Source: Pseudooceanicola pacificus
GTDB taxonomy: Bacteria; Pseudomonadota; Alphaproteobacteria; Rhodobacterales; Rhodobacteraceae
Assembly: GCF_009789075.1 (NCBI RefSeq)
Contig: NZ_WNXQ01000001.1
Coordinates: forward strand, 496,001 to 560,000
Reading direction: 5' to 3'
Length of the DNA stretch: 64,000 nt
Shown: positions 1 to 8,613 of the stretch, one piece after another
Position numbering within the stretch: position 1 is the first letter of the stretch
Layout of the letters: each line of letters opens with the position of its first letter
Position numbers and translations under genes: made by a program
Notes under the pieces: generated by a model
The model's input: the letters and a program-made list of their open reading frames with translations, nothing else
Database searches by the model: none
Told to the model about the DNA's origin: nothing

Positions 1-672
1 GACAAAGGTGTCGATCCAGTCATAGGCGGGGGCCAGCGGCATCTCGACTTCGGTGATGATGCCGTTGGTGCCGTAGGCGTGGCTGACGCGGTGCAGTTCC
101 TCGCCCCGGAAGTCGAGCACGCGCGGCTCTGCCTCCATCGTCACCACGCGCAGGCGGATGATGTTGCCCAGATCGCGCAAGGCGCCCCAGGTGACCGAAC
201 CGACCCCGCCGGACCCGCCGGCGATAAAGCCGCCGATCGAGGCCGTGGCCCAGGTCGAGGGGTGCATCCGCAACTCCTGCCCGGACTCGGCCCTGGTCTG
301 CGCATCGAGGTCCTTGATGATGATCCCCGGCTCGGCGATCACACGGCCGGGGTGGATTTCCTTGACCCGGTTCATGTTCTTCAGGTGCATCAGGCAGCCG
401 CCCGACAGCGGCATCGCCTGGCCGTAATTGCCCGTCCCCGCGCCTCGGCAGGTGACCGGCACGTCATGGGCATAGCAGACCTTCAGGATCTCGATCACCT
501 CGGCCTCGGACTTCGGGTTCACGACGAATTCGGCCTCCAGGTGGTCCAGCCGCTCCTTGAGGATGGGCGAGTACCAGAAGAAATCCCGCGACTTCGAGCG
601 GATGGCGGCGGGCGCCTCGTCCATCTCGATATGGCTCAGGGCGGCTTTGGCGGCGGCGGCATTTGGTGTCAT
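1..672 (-). CDS. FAD-binding oxidase, glycolate-oxidase/GlcD type (N-terminal part, runs off window)
   Basis: The first 224 residues are visible and the reading frame is open at base 1. An FAD-binding type 4 (PCMH) domain is recognisable: residues about 45-60 give the entry motif FVVNPKSEAEV. About residue 75 there is the pyrophosphate loop CRGAGTGNYGQ followed by PLSGG, and at about residue 150 the second loop with IGGFIAGGSGGVGS. Family members oxidise alpha-hydroxy acids or related substrates in the cytosol or at the membrane. The substrate cannot be read from this fragment, and the C-terminal cap domain lies outside the window. The ATG is only 2 bases after the stop of the deaminase-like gene, so this is the last visible gene of the five-gene operon that starts at 4667. 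The ribosome binding site is weak, which suggests translational coupling. Confidence 0.85.
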   Translation of the reverse strand, partial: MTPNAAAAKAALSHIEMDEAPAAIRSKSRDFFWYSPILKERLDHLEAEFVVNPKSEAEVIEILKVCYAHDVPVTCRGAGTGNYGQAMPLSGGCLMHLKNMNRVKEIHPGRVIAEPGIIIKDLDAQTRAESGQELRMHPSTWATASIGGFIAGGSGGVGSVTWGALRDLGNIIRLRVVTMEAEPRVLDFRGEELHRVSHAYGTNGIITEVEMPLAPAYDWIDTFV

Positions 673-674
673 GG

Positions 675-1934
675 TCAGCTCATCAGGTGATCGAGTTCGG
701 AATAATCCGGCAGGGTGCGGTCGATGGGCACGCCGTCGCGGATCACGATGCGGTCGGATTGCGGGCGGGCAAAGAACTCGGTCCAGCTGCGCGCCTTGAA
801 CAGGGTCAGATCGGCGGACGACCCGGGCGCGAGCGAGGGCGCGTCAAAGCCGCAGGCATGGGCCGGGTTCACGGTGAAGGCTTTGACCCAGTCGCTGCCG
901 GTGTGATCCAGGTGGCCGATCCGCGTCGCCTCGCGCATCACTTCGACCATGTCCAGATCGCCATAGGCATAGAACGGGTCGCGGGTGTTGTCGCTGGCAA
1001 AGCTGACGTTGATGCCCGCCGCCTTCATCTCGTGCACCATGGTGATGCCGCGCCAGCGGGGGGTGCGGTTGGCGGAGCGGTCCTGCAGGTAGAGGTTGCA
1101 CATCGGCAGGCTGACGACGTTCAGCCCGGCGCTGGCCACCGTGTCGATGATCGCGGCGGCGCGGTCGGCCTCCATCATCGAGATCGAGCAGCAATGCCCC
1201 ACCGTCACCGGACGGTCCCAGCCGATCTCCAGCACGGTTTCGGCCACGCTCATCAGGGTGTCGGAGGCGGTATCATGCGTCTCGTCCACATGGAAATCCA
1301 CGTCCAGCCGGTGTTGGGCGGCGTAGTGGAAGAAATCCAGCAGCCGTTCCTTAAGGTCGGGCACGGGGTAGAGCACGGCGCCCAGCACCCCGCCGCTTTC
1401 GGCCACGATGTCGGCGATGCCGGCAAAGTCGCCCGTCCGGTCGACCCGGTCGATGGCCACGAGGCACGAACCCTGCAGATCGACCTTGCCCGCCCATCTG
1501 TCCCGCATCTCGCGGAACACCGGGAAGGAGATCCCGGCCTGCGGCGGCAGGCTGTCGATATGGGTGCGCACGGCCCTGGTCCCGTGGGCATAGGCGCAGC
1601 GCAGGGCGAAATCCATCCGGGCGGCCACGTCGGCGGCGCTCCAGTTCGCCACGCGATCCGCGCCCACTGTCTGCAGCGCGCCCATGAAGGTGCCGTCGGG
1701 GTTGGGCGAACGCGCCCAGATATGCCCCTTGTCCAGATGCGTGTGCATGTCGACGAAAGACGGCAGGCAGATCGCCCCGCCCATGTCGACATGCTGACCT
1801 TCGCCTTCGGTGATGCGCCCGCCGTCGATGGTCAGGCTGGTGGTCTTCAGGTCGCCCTCTTCGCCGATCAGGCAGGCCGGAACCTTGATGTTATCCAGAG
1901 TCAGTGCGCCGCTGGGCAGAACGCGAAACCCCAT
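675..1934 (-). CDS. Cytosine deaminase-like amidohydrolase
   Basis: 419 residues of the metal-dependent amidohydrolase superfamily, CodA/cytosine-deaminase group. Visible motifs: metal-binding HTHLDKGHIW near residue 62, HVDET near 210, VGHC near 245, and SDNTRDPFYAYGD near 310, the last being typical of the CodA group, where the Asp is catalytic. The chosen ATG overlaps the permease stop by one base (TGATG), which fixes the start; a longer in-frame reading exists only as readthrough of the neighbour's other frame. Known members hydrolyse the exocyclic amine of cytosine, isoguanine or other heterocycles in the cytosol. The surrounding NMT1/THI5-type transporter suggests a pyrimidine or similar N-heterocycle as the imported substrate; that is inference. 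The exact substrate is not certain. Confidence 0.85.
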   Translation of the reverse strand: MGFRVLPSGALTLDNIKVPACLIGEEGDLKTTSLTIDGGRITEGEGQHVDMGGAICLPSFVDMHTHLDKGHIWARSPNPDGTFMGALQTVGADRVANWSAADVAARMDFALRCAYAHGTRAVRTHIDSLPPQAGISFPVFREMRDRWAGKVDLQGSCLVAIDRVDRTGDFAGIADIVAESGGVLGAVLYPVPDLKERLLDFFHYAAQHRLDVDFHVDETHDTASDTLMSVAETVLEIGWDRPVTVGHCCSISMMEADRAAAIIDTVASAGLNVVSLPMCNLYLQDRSANRTPRWRGITMVHEMKAAGINVSFASDNTRDPFYAYGDLDMVEVMREATRIGHLDHTGSDWVKAFTVNPAHACGFDAPSLAPGSSADLTLFKARSWTEFFARPQSDRIVIRDGVPIDRTLPDYSELDHLMS

Positions 1935-2809
1935 CAACTCTCCCGTTTCAGTGCACTTTCGTGCCATTTCCTCAGCAGCAGGTGGCTCAGCAGCGAAGCC
2001 AGTGTAAAGATCACCACCCCCGTCACGGCAATCAGGATCAGCGCGGCGAACATGCGCGGTATGTTCAGCCGGTAACCGGCTTCGAGGATGCGGAACGCCA
2101 GCCCCGACCCGATGCCGCCGGTGCCCGCCACATATTCCGCCACCACCGCGCCGATCAGCGACAGGCCCCCGGCGATCCGCAGGCCGCCCAGGAAATAGGG
2201 CAGCGCGGTCGGCAGCTGCAGATAGCGCAGCCGCTGCCAGCGGGTCGCGCCGTAGATCTTGTAAAGGTCGCGCAGGTTGTGGTCGGTCGAGTTCAGGCCC
2301 AGCGTGGTGTTCGACAGGATCGGAAAGAAGGCCACGATCCAGGCGCAAAGCAGCAGCCCCGCCAGCCGGTTGTCGACATAGATGAAGATCAGCGGTGCGA
2401 TGGACACCACCGGCGTGACCTGCAGGATCACCGCGAAGGGATAGAACGACATCTCGACAAAACGGCTCTGCGTGAACAGCACCGCCAAGCCGACACCGCC
2501 GATCACAGCAACCGACAGGGCCATCATGGTGATCTTGAGCGTGACCCAGAGCGCATCCGACAGGATCGGCCAGTCCTTGATCAGCGTTTCCAGCACCAGC
2601 CCGGGGCCGGGCAGGATGTAATGCGGGATCTGGTTCCAGACCACGACCCGGTCCCAGGCGAACAGTGCCAGGAACAGGACGATGGCGGGCAGGGTCCACT
2701 TGCCGATCTGCTCCCACATCTCGCGGCGGGCGCGGCGGGCCTCTTCCTCGTCCACCACCTGTTCGGCCTGTTGCCGGGCAGCGGATTGCGACAGTTCAGA
2801 GGCGGTCAT
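1934..2809 (-). CDS. ABC transporter permease (SsuC/TauC/ThiX type)
   Basis: 291 residues with a cytosolic N-terminus rich in Glu and Arg, then about six membrane segments (for example PAIVLFLALFAWD near residue 37 and VAVIGGVGLAVLFT near 100). The EAA-type loop between segments is recognisable as LRDLYKIYGATRWQRLRYL near residue 190. The length and fold match the BPD_transp_1 permeases of nitrate/sulfonate/pyrimidine importers. The start was chosen because the ATG overlaps the stop of the ATPase gene as ATGA, a typical coupled junction. The longer reading would run into the ATPase gene. It forms the membrane channel for the binding protein encoded at 3663-4667. Confidence 0.93.
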   Translation of the reverse strand: MTASELSQSAARQQAEQVVDEEEARRARREMWEQIGKWTLPAIVLFLALFAWDRVVVWNQIPHYILPGPGLVLETLIKDWPILSDALWVTLKITMMALSVAVIGGVGLAVLFTQSRFVEMSFYPFAVILQVTPVVSIAPLIFIYVDNRLAGLLLCAWIVAFFPILSNTTLGLNSTDHNLRDLYKIYGATRWQRLRYLQLPTALPYFLGGLRIAGGLSLIGAVVAEYVAGTGGIGSGLAFRILEAGYRLNIPRMFAALILIAVTGVVIFTLASLLSHLLLRKWHESALKRES

Positions 2810-3609
2810 GCGGGCACCTGGCCATGTTCGTTCATCGCGTTGTGCAGCGCCTCGGAGGTCTCGCGGCAGAGCGCCGCATATTCCGGCGAGGTGCGGAAAT
2901 CCTCGCCCCGGGGATAGGGGGCGTTGACCGTCAGCTCGGCGCTGACACGGCCCGGACGCGCGGCCATCACCACGATGCGGTCCGACAGGAAGACCGACTC
3001 GAACACCGAATGGGTGACGAAGATCACCGTGCATTTCAGCTTGTCGCGCAGTTCCAGCAGGTCGTTGTTCAGCTTGTGGCGGGTGATCTCGTCCAGCGCA
3101 GCAAAGGGTTCGTCCATCAGGATCAGGCGCGGCCCGGTGACCAGCGCGCGGGCGATGGAGACCCGCATCTTCATCCCGCCCGACAGTTCGCGCGGGTAGG
3201 ATTTGCCGAATTTCTCAAGCCCGACGAGGCGCAGCGCCTCCAGAACCTCGTCCTTGACGGAATTGTAGCTTTTCCCGCGCAGCCGAAACGGCAGCCAGAC
3301 ATTCTGCGCCACGGTTGCCCAGGGCATCAGGGTCGGTTCCTGGAACACCACGCCCAGGTCGCCGGTGGTCTGCCCGCCTTCCCAGAGGATCCGCCCCGTC
3401 GTCGGGCGCATCAGCCCCGCGATCAGCCGCAGGGCGGTGGACTTGCCGCAGCCCGACGGGCCGAGGAGCGAGATGAAATCGCCCTGGTTCACCTGCAGGT
3501 TCATGTCGCGCAGCGCCACGACGTTGCCGTTGAACACCTTGTCGATGGCGCTCATCTCAAGCAGCTTGTCGCGGCTGCCCATCGGGGGGATCGGTGCAAT
3601 TCCAGTCAT
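2806..3609 (-). CDS. ABC transporter ATP-binding protein (SsuB/TauB/ThiZ type)
   Basis: 267 residues with a complete ABC ATPase: Walker A GPSGCGKST near residue 50, Q-loop VVFQEPTLMPWATV near 92, signature LSGGMKMRVSIARAL near 145, Walker B LILMDEPFAALD near 168 and switch His in VTHSV near 202. The QEPTLMPW loop is characteristic of the nitrate/sulfonate/taurine/hydroxymethylpyrimidine importer ATPases. It energises the permease encoded directly downstream, with a 4-base ATGA overlap. A GC-rich hairpin lies in the 53-base gap separating it from the upstream binding-protein gene. An alternative internal ATG (MGSRDK) is possible, but the first ATG keeps the usual length. Confidence 0.95.
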   Translation of the reverse strand: MTGIAPIPPMGSRDKLLEMSAIDKVFNGNVVALRDMNLQVNQGDFISLLGPSGCGKSTALRLIAGLMRPTTGRILWEGGQTTGDLGVVFQEPTLMPWATVAQNVWLPFRLRGKSYNSVKDEVLEALRLVGLEKFGKSYPRELSGGMKMRVSIARALVTGPRLILMDEPFAALDEITRHKLNNDLLELRDKLKCTVIFVTHSVFESVFLSDRIVVMAARPGRVSAELTVNAPYPRGEDFRTSPEYAALCRETSEALHNAMNEHGQVPA

Positions 3610-3625
3610 GGGTCGTCCGGGATCA

Positions 3626-3651
3626 GGGGCGCCCGCAAGGCGGGGCGCCCC
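3626..3651 (-). promoter_or_regulatory. Intercistronic GC hairpin between binding-protein and ATPase genes
   Basis: GGGGCGCC at 3626-3633 pairs perfectly with GGCGCCCC at 3644-3651 around a 10-base loop, in the 53-base gap after the binding-protein stop codon. There is no T-run on the minus strand, so it is not a good intrinsic terminator. In many ABC operons such a structure protects the 3' end of the highly expressed binding-protein message. That role is inferred from position. Confidence 0.55.
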
Positions 3652-3662
3652 GGTCCGCGATC

Positions 3663-4667
3663 TTACTTCTTCAGGTCCATGCCGACCCCGGCATTCACGA
3701 ATTCGGAGGTGAAGGCGGTGGAATAATCCAGCCCGGCCTCGATCACGCCCGCATCGACCATCTTGTCGTAGAAGTCGGTGACCTTCGCCTCGGTCAGGGC
3801 GCCGATGCCCAGCGTCTCGGCATCGCCGCTGTCGACGATCCCTTCGGACAGCATCTTTTCGATCGCATAGTCGATCTTGTCCTGCGACATGTCGGGGTTG
3901 TCGGCGATGATCATCGCATTCGCGGCCGAGTTGTCGCCGTAAAGGTAGTTGTACCAGCCCTTGATCGTCCCATCGACGAAGCATTTCACCTGTTCGGGCT
4001 TGTTCGCGATGGTGTCGGCCATGGTTTCGACCGTGGTGGCATAGGTCGAATAGCCCGCATCCGCGATCAGGAAGACATCGGGGGTGAACCCGCCTTCTTT
4101 CTCGATCACGTAGGGTTCCGAGGACAGGTAGCCCTGCATGCCCTTGTCCTCGTCCGCGATGAAGGGCGCCGGGTTGAAGGTATAGGGCTCGCGCTGTTCG
4201 GCGGTGAAGCCATAGGCCGCGATCATCCACTGGTAAAACGAGGCAAAGCCGTTGTCGCCGATCAGCAGGGTCAGGTTCTTGAGATCCTCGAAGGTCTCGG
4301 CCTTGCCGGGGTGGGCCAGGATCACCTGCGGGTGCTTCTGGAAGACCGCGGCCACCGCGACGACCGGGATGCCCTCCTTGGCGGCGTTGAAGGCCTGCAG
4401 CAGGTCGCCGCCCATGTGATAGTCGATCTTGCCGGCCAGCATCAGGGCGCGGTTGTTCACCTGCGGCCCGCCGGGCAGGATGCTGACGTCCAGCCCGCAT
4501 TCCGCATAGGTCCCGTCGGCCACCGACTGGTAAAAGCCGCCATGTTCGGCCTGGGCCAGCCAGTTGGTGCCAAAGACGACTTTGGGCATGTCAGAGTGGC
4601 TGGCGGCCTGGGCCGCAGTGGAAAGAGCGGCAAGCGTGATGGCCGCGACGGCGCGTTTGACAGTCAT
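3663..4667 (-). CDS. ABC transporter substrate-binding protein, NMT1/THI5-like
   Basis: 334 residues. An N-terminal signal peptide is clear: VKR, a hydrophobic stretch, then AQA just before a predicted cut after residue 21. The mature protein starts KVVFGTNWLAQAEHGGFYQ, a hallmark of the NMT1/THI5 and SsuA-type periplasmic proteins that bind hydroxymethyl- or formylaminopyrimidines, sulfonates or related small molecules. GPQVNNRALMLAGKIDYHMGG resembles the ligand-pocket region of that family. It is the first gene of the operon with ATPase, permease, a deaminase-like enzyme and an oxidase, so the likely cargo is a nitrogenous ring compound degraded by the co-encoded enzymes. That assignment is inferred from context; no binding residue proves it. 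Confidence 0.9.
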   Translation of the reverse strand: MTVKRAVAAITLAALSTAAQAASHSDMPKVVFGTNWLAQAEHGGFYQSVADGTYAECGLDVSILPGGPQVNNRALMLAGKIDYHMGGDLLQAFNAAKEGIPVVAVAAVFQKHPQVILAHPGKAETFEDLKNLTLLIGDNGFASFYQWMIAAYGFTAEQREPYTFNPAPFIADEDKGMQGYLSSEPYVIEKEGGFTPDVFLIADAGYSTYATTVETMADTIANKPEQVKCFVDGTIKGWYNYLYGDNSAANAMIIADNPDMSQDKIDYAIEKMLSEGIVDSGDAETLGIGALTEAKVTDFYDKMVDAGVIEAGLDYSTAFTSEFVNAGVGMDLKK

Positions 4668-4783
4668 TCATCCCTCCAAGGTGACGTTTCACCCGACACG
4701 TTATCTGCCGCGAAACGCAGCGGCAGGGGGTCCGGCCCGGTTCACCCGGACAAGCCCTGCGGATGATGAAACTCATAGCGGGA

Positions 4784-4844
4784 AATTGATCAATTGGGCA
4801 AAAAACTGGCAAGTTTCCCGGCAATGCCCGCTGTTTTGGGCATT
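4784..4844. promoter_or_regulatory. Divergent regulatory region with a perfect 12-base palindrome and an inverted repeat
   Basis: Between the binding-protein gene (minus, starts 4667) and ridA (plus, starts 4916) lies AATTGATCAATT at 4784-4795, a perfect palindrome in an otherwise GC-rich segment. A second element pairs AATGCCC (4823-4829) with GGGCATT (4838-4844). Both sit where a regulator controlling the two divergent promoters would bind. No regulator gene adjoins them, and I could not identify matching -35/-10 hexamers with confidence. Confidence 0.5.
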
Positions 4845-4915
4845 TTGCGCTGTCCCCTGCCCGCGAAAAAGGCAGTTGTGAGCAGACGGAACTGATTCCC
4901 AAGGCGGAGACACCC

Positions 4916-5305
4916 ATGCCCGACAAGCTGAACCCGCAGGGTATCGCGGCCCCGTTCGGCGCCTACAGCCACGGCATCGCCGCCGGCCCGGTAGAGCGGA
5001 TCGTCGTGACCTCGGGCCAGCTGGGGCTGGCGGCCGACGGGTCGCTGGCGCCCGATGCAGCGGGCCAGGCGCGCCAGTGTTTTGCCAATATCACCGCGAT
5101 CCTGGCCGAGGCCGGGATGACCGCCGCCGATGTCCTGCGCATCAACGCCTTTGTCACGCGGCGCGAGGATTTCCCGGCCTACATGGCCGAGCGTGACCGC
5201 TGGCTGGAGGGGGTGGAGCCCAGGCCCGCCTCGACCCTGGTGATCGTGACCGGCTTCACCCGGCCGGAGTTCCTGGTCGAGGTCGAGGCGACCGCCGCCC
5301 GCTAG
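4916..5305 (+). CDS. RidA/YjgF/YER057c family deaminase
   Basis: 129 residues, the full length of the RidA family. The family's substrate-binding arginine is visible in RPASTLV near residue 103, and the C-terminal strand with VEVEATAAR carries the conserved glutamate. RidA proteins hydrolyse reactive enamine/imine intermediates to ketoacid and ammonia and act as trimers in the cytosol. It is divergent from the operon encoding a deaminase-like enzyme and an FAD oxidase, an arrangement in which a RidA paralogue could clear imines made by the oxidase; that link is inference. The ATG follows a plausible AGGCGGAG ribosome binding site. Confidence 0.92.
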   Translation: MPDKLNPQGIAAPFGAYSHGIAAGPVERIVVTSGQLGLAADGSLAPDAAGQARQCFANITAILAEAGMTAADVLRINAFVTRREDFPAYMAERDRWLEGVEPRPASTLVIVTGFTRPEFLVEVEATAAR

Positions 5306-5372
5306 GCCGCGCCACGTTGCGTCCGCTCGCCCGTGAGGCAAATGGCCAGCCCGTCCGAAACGCCCCCGCGGA

Positions 5373-6248
5373 TCAGTCCGCGATGTCGAGCCGGGCACAG
5401 CCCAGCAGCGCGGCGGCGTCGTCCAGCATCACGCTGACCGGCGCGACCTCGGCCCCCGCCAGCGGCAGGGGGCGGTCATAGGCGCCAGCAAAGTCCTCTG
5501 CCGCCACGTCCAGCACGCTGCGCGCCACGCTGCCTGCGAAATAGATGCCCGAGGTCGGCATGAAGGCCATCATCATGTCGCGCGCCAGGGCCGCCATCAG
5601 TTCGGCATAGAGGGTGCGGAATGCGCCCTCCCCGCCGTCGAAACGGTCCAGCAGCGCGGCGAAGCCCCGGCCGGAAAAGCAGTCCTCGATGCTGCGCATC
5701 GCCGGGACCGGGCCACCCATCCGCTGCGAGAGCAGATCGGAAATGCCCAGAGGCAGGCCGATATGGCCGATGTCGGTGCGGGGGCAGACGGTGGCCGCGC
5801 CGGTCTGCACCACGAGGCTGACGTTGAATCCGGTTCCGATCCCCATCACCAGCGACTGCTGGCGCGGGCCCTCGGCGCCCTCCTTCACCACGACCAGCCG
5901 TTGCCCTTCGAGCGCCAGCCCCGGCACGGCATAGCCCAGGGCCGACAGGTCGTTCAGCAGCTCGACCCGCGCGCCAAAGGTTGCGGCCAGTGATGCGGCG
6001 TCGAAGGTCCAGTTCCAGTTGGTCAGCCGAGCGGTGCGGCCCCGGATCGGACCGGCCACCGCCGCCACCATTTCGGCGATCTCGGGGTTGCCCTGCGCGG
6101 CCAGGTAATCCTGCGCGGCGGCCTCGAAGGTCGGGTGAGCCCGGTTCGGCCCGCTGCGGATCGTCTCGCTGATCGGCCGCCCGTCACGGGCCAGGGCAAA
6201 ACGGCAGTTGGTGCCGCCGACATCGGCCACCAGTCGCAGGTCTGTCAC
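5373..6248 (-). CDS. glk: Glucokinase
   Basis: 291 residues of the Glk family (ATP:D-glucose 6-phosphotransferase, cytosolic). Visible motifs: ATP-binding LVADVGGTNCRFAL at the N-terminus, LTNWNW with the glucose-contact Asn near residue 80, LNDLSALGYAV with the catalytic Asp near 100, GIGTGFNV near 140, and EDCFSGRG near 200. I chose the GTG at 6248 because a GGAGAG ribosome binding site lies 6 bases upstream. A longer reading from a GTG at 6284 adds 12 residues but has no convincing Shine-Dalgarno sequence. It is monocistronic, convergent with ridA and divergent from the fatty-acid-type operon. Confidence 0.93.
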   Translation of the reverse strand: MTDLRLVADVGGTNCRFALARDGRPISETIRSGPNRAHPTFEAAAQDYLAAQGNPEIAEMVAAVAGPIRGRTARLTNWNWTFDAASLAATFGARVELLNDLSALGYAVPGLALEGQRLVVVKEGAEGPRQQSLVMGIGTGFNVSLVVQTGAATVCPRTDIGHIGLPLGISDLLSQRMGGPVPAMRSIEDCFSGRGFAALLDRFDGGEGAFRTLYAELMAALARDMMMAFMPTSGIYFAGSVARSVLDVAAEDFAGAYDRPLPLAGAEVAPVSVMLDDAAALLGCARLDIAD

Positions 6249-6468
6249 GTCGCACTCTCCGGCATTTTCCGGTGGAATTGACACTTTCAGGGGTCAGGCG
6301 CAAGGCCGGGAATCGCCATTGCAGAGCCTGTGCGCCCCGCCGTATCCGCCCGTCCGCTTCACGCCTGTGCCGAATCCCGGGTCGCGGCGGCAATGGGCTT
6401 GCACTGCCCGACGCGGCAAGGCAGGTTTCCGGCGACGATTGCCGAACGGCAGGTAGGGAGGATTGCAC

Positions 6469-7797
6469 ATGACCGAGATGACAGTACCGACAAAGGACGA
6501 GGTGTCCGCCTATGTGGGCCAGGCCGGCAAGCTGGCCTGGGAGATCCCCGGCCTGCCCGAGGGCCTGCAGCTGCGCCCCATCGGCAAGGTCGGGATCATC
6601 GGCGCGGGCACCATGGGCGGCGGGATCGCGATGAATTTTGCCACCGCGGGCTACCCGGTGACCATCGTCGAGACCAAGCAGGAGGCGCTGGAGCGTGGCC
6701 TGGGCGTGGTGCGCAAGAACTATCAGCGCAGCGCCGACAAGGGCCGGTTCCCGCAGGACGAGGTCGAGGCGCGGATGGGCCGCCTGACCGGCACGCTGGA
6801 TTTCTCGGACCTGGCCGACTGCGACCTGGTGATCGAGGCGGTGTTCGAGAACATGGACATCAAGAAGGAAATCTTTGCCAACCTCGACAAGACGGTGAAA
6901 CAGGGCGCGATCCTGGCCACCAACACCTCGGGGCTGAATATCGACGAGATCGCCGCCGCCACCGCGCGCCCGCAGGACGTGATCGGGCTGCACTTCTTTT
7001 CGCCCGCCAACGTGATGAAGCTGCTGGAGATCGTGCGCGCGGACGAGACGGCGGATGACGTTGTCGCCACCTCGATGGACGTGGCGAAAAAGATCAACAA
7101 GATCGCCGCGCTGGTCGGCGTCTGCCCCGGCTTTGTCGGCAACCGCATCCTGCGCCAGCGCCAGATGCAGGCGAACAAGCTGCTCTATGCTGGGGTGATG
7201 CCCTGGGATATCGACGCCGCGATCAACCAATTCGGGTTCCGCATGGGGCCGTACCAGATGTCGGATCTTGCCGGGTTGGATATCGGTTGGTCCAAGGGCG
7301 CGACCACCGCGAACCCGATCCGCGACGCCCTGTGCGAGATGGACCGCCGCGGGCAGAAGACCGGCGCGGGCTATTACGACTACGATGCCGAGCGCAACCG
7401 CCAGCCCTCGCCCGTGACCGAGAAGGTCATCCGCGAGGTCACCGGCGCCGAGCCCAGCACCATGACCCGCGACGAGATCATCGAGACCTGCATCTTCCCG
7501 ATGATCAACGAGGCGGTGAAGCTGCTGGAAGAGAACAAGGCGCAGCGGGCCTCGGACATCGATGTGATCTGGCTGAACGGTTATGGCTGGCCCACCGACA
7601 AGGGCGGTCCGATGTTCTTTGGCGACATGGTCGGCCCCAAGGCCGTGCTGGAGCGGATGGAGAAGCTGGGCGCCGAGGATCCGGCATTCTCGCCCGCCGA
7701 GACGTTGAGAAAGCTGGCGGCCGAAGGCGGCAAGTTCACGGAACTGGATCTGGGCGGGCTCAAGACCGCCGGGACCGAAAAGCGCAAGGCGGGCTGA
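6469..7797 (+). CDS. 3-hydroxyacyl-CoA dehydrogenase, NAD-binding
   Basis: 442 residues. A Rossmann NAD motif KVGIIGAGTMGGGIAMN starts near residue 43, preceded by about 40 extra residues. Family signatures follow: VIEAVFENMDIKKEIF near 125, TNTSGLNI near 153, the catalytic-His segment IGLHFFSPANVMKLLEIV near 175, and VCPGFVGNRIL near 220. Two C-terminal 3HCDH domains follow, with KTGAGYYDYDAER and WLNGYGWP. The protein therefore resembles the dehydrogenase half of FadB/FadJ without the hydratase part, which is supplied by the next gene. It oxidises 3-hydroxyacyl-CoA to 3-oxoacyl-CoA. The ATG at 6469 sits 7 bases after AGGGAGG; an upstream TTG two codons earlier is less likely. It is the first gene of the three-gene operon. 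Confidence 0.94.
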   Translation: MTEMTVPTKDEVSAYVGQAGKLAWEIPGLPEGLQLRPIGKVGIIGAGTMGGGIAMNFATAGYPVTIVETKQEALERGLGVVRKNYQRSADKGRFPQDEVEARMGRLTGTLDFSDLADCDLVIEAVFENMDIKKEIFANLDKTVKQGAILATNTSGLNIDEIAAATARPQDVIGLHFFSPANVMKLLEIVRADETADDVVATSMDVAKKINKIAALVGVCPGFVGNRILRQRQMQANKLLYAGVMPWDIDAAINQFGFRMGPYQMSDLAGLDIGWSKGATTANPIRDALCEMDRRGQKTGAGYYDYDAERNRQPSPVTEKVIREVTGAEPSTMTRDEIIETCIFPMINEAVKLLEENKAQRASDIDVIWLNGYGWPTDKGGPMFFGDMVGPKAVLERMEKLGAEDPAFSPAETLRKLAAEGGKFTELDLGGLKTAGTEKRKAG

Positions 7798-7800
7798 GAG

Positions 7801-8574
7801 ATGGGTGAATTCGTAACCTCCGAACGCAAGGGCAATATCCTCGTCGTCACGATGAACCGGCCCGAGGTCTACAACGCCATGCATGCGCCGATGCACCACG
7901 AGATGTCGGCGCTGTGGGATGACTTCGCCGCCGATCCCGACCTGTGGGTCGCGGTGCTGACCGGCGCGGGCGACAAGGCGTTCAGCGCGGGCAACGACCT
8001 GAAATACACCGCGCAGGGCGGCAAGGGTACGGCGCCTGCGACCGGGTTTGCCGGGCTGTCCATGCGGTTCGACCTGGAAAAGCCGATCATCGCTGCGGTC
8101 AACGGCTTTGCCATGGGCGGCGGGTTCGAAACCGCGCTGTCCTGCGACATCATCCTGGCGGCGGACACGGCGAAATTCGCCCTGCCCGAGGTCAAGGTGG
8201 GCCTGTTCGCCGCCGCTTCGGGCGTGCAGCGGCTGAGCCGTCAGATCGGGCGCAAGCCCGCGGTCGAGATGATGCTGACCGGCCGCCACGTCCTGGCTGA
8301 CGAAGGGTATCGCCTCGGCTTCGTCAACGAGGTGCTGCCGGCGGACAAGCTGATGGACCGCGCGATGGAGATGGCGGGCGATATCGCCTCGGTCTCGCCC
8401 TCCTCGGTCAAGGCGACCAAGCGGGTGCTGAACGCGATGGACGACCTGGAGAACCTGCGGTCGAGCCTGCTCTACAGCCGCCAGGTGATGAGCGAGCTGC
8501 GCACCACCGAGGACTTCAAGGAAGGCGTCACCGCCTTTGTCGAGAAGCGCAAGCCGGAGTGGAAGAACCGCTGA
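7801..8574 (+). CDS. Enoyl-CoA hydratase/isomerase (crotonase) family
   Basis: 257 residues of the crotonase fold. Oxyanion-hole segments are visible: KAFSAGNDLK near residue 62 and AVNGFAMGGGFETALSCD near 100. Both glutamates corresponding to the catalytic pair of enoyl-CoA hydratase are present, in GGGFETAL and in ALPEVKVGL. It probably hydrates a 2-enoyl-CoA to the 3-hydroxyacyl-CoA used by the dehydrogenase encoded 3 bases upstream. The GND in place of the more common GAD and the AAASG loop hint at a non-standard acyl group such as a cyclic or branched one, but the substrate is unknown. Confidence 0.93.
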   Translation: MGEFVTSERKGNILVVTMNRPEVYNAMHAPMHHEMSALWDDFAADPDLWVAVLTGAGDKAFSAGNDLKYTAQGGKGTAPATGFAGLSMRFDLEKPIIAAVNGFAMGGGFETALSCDIILAADTAKFALPEVKVGLFAAASGVQRLSRQIGRKPAVEMMLTGRHVLADEGYRLGFVNEVLPADKLMDRAMEMAGDIASVSPSSVKATKRVLNAMDDLENLRSSLLYSRQVMSELRTTEDFKEGVTAFVEKRKPEWKNR

Positions 8575-8613
8575 CGTCACGGCGTCGGCGGTGCGGAGGG
8601 GAGGCCGCACCAC

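Noticed and set aside
675..2717. One long frame joining the permease region to the deaminase
   Set aside because: The upstream part is the out-of-frame reading of the permease gene; the real deaminase starts at 1934, where it overlaps the permease stop by one base.
6248..6284. GTG at 6284 as start of glucokinase
   Set aside because: No Shine-Dalgarno sequence; the GTG at 6248 has GGAGAG 6 bases upstream and gives the usual N-terminus.
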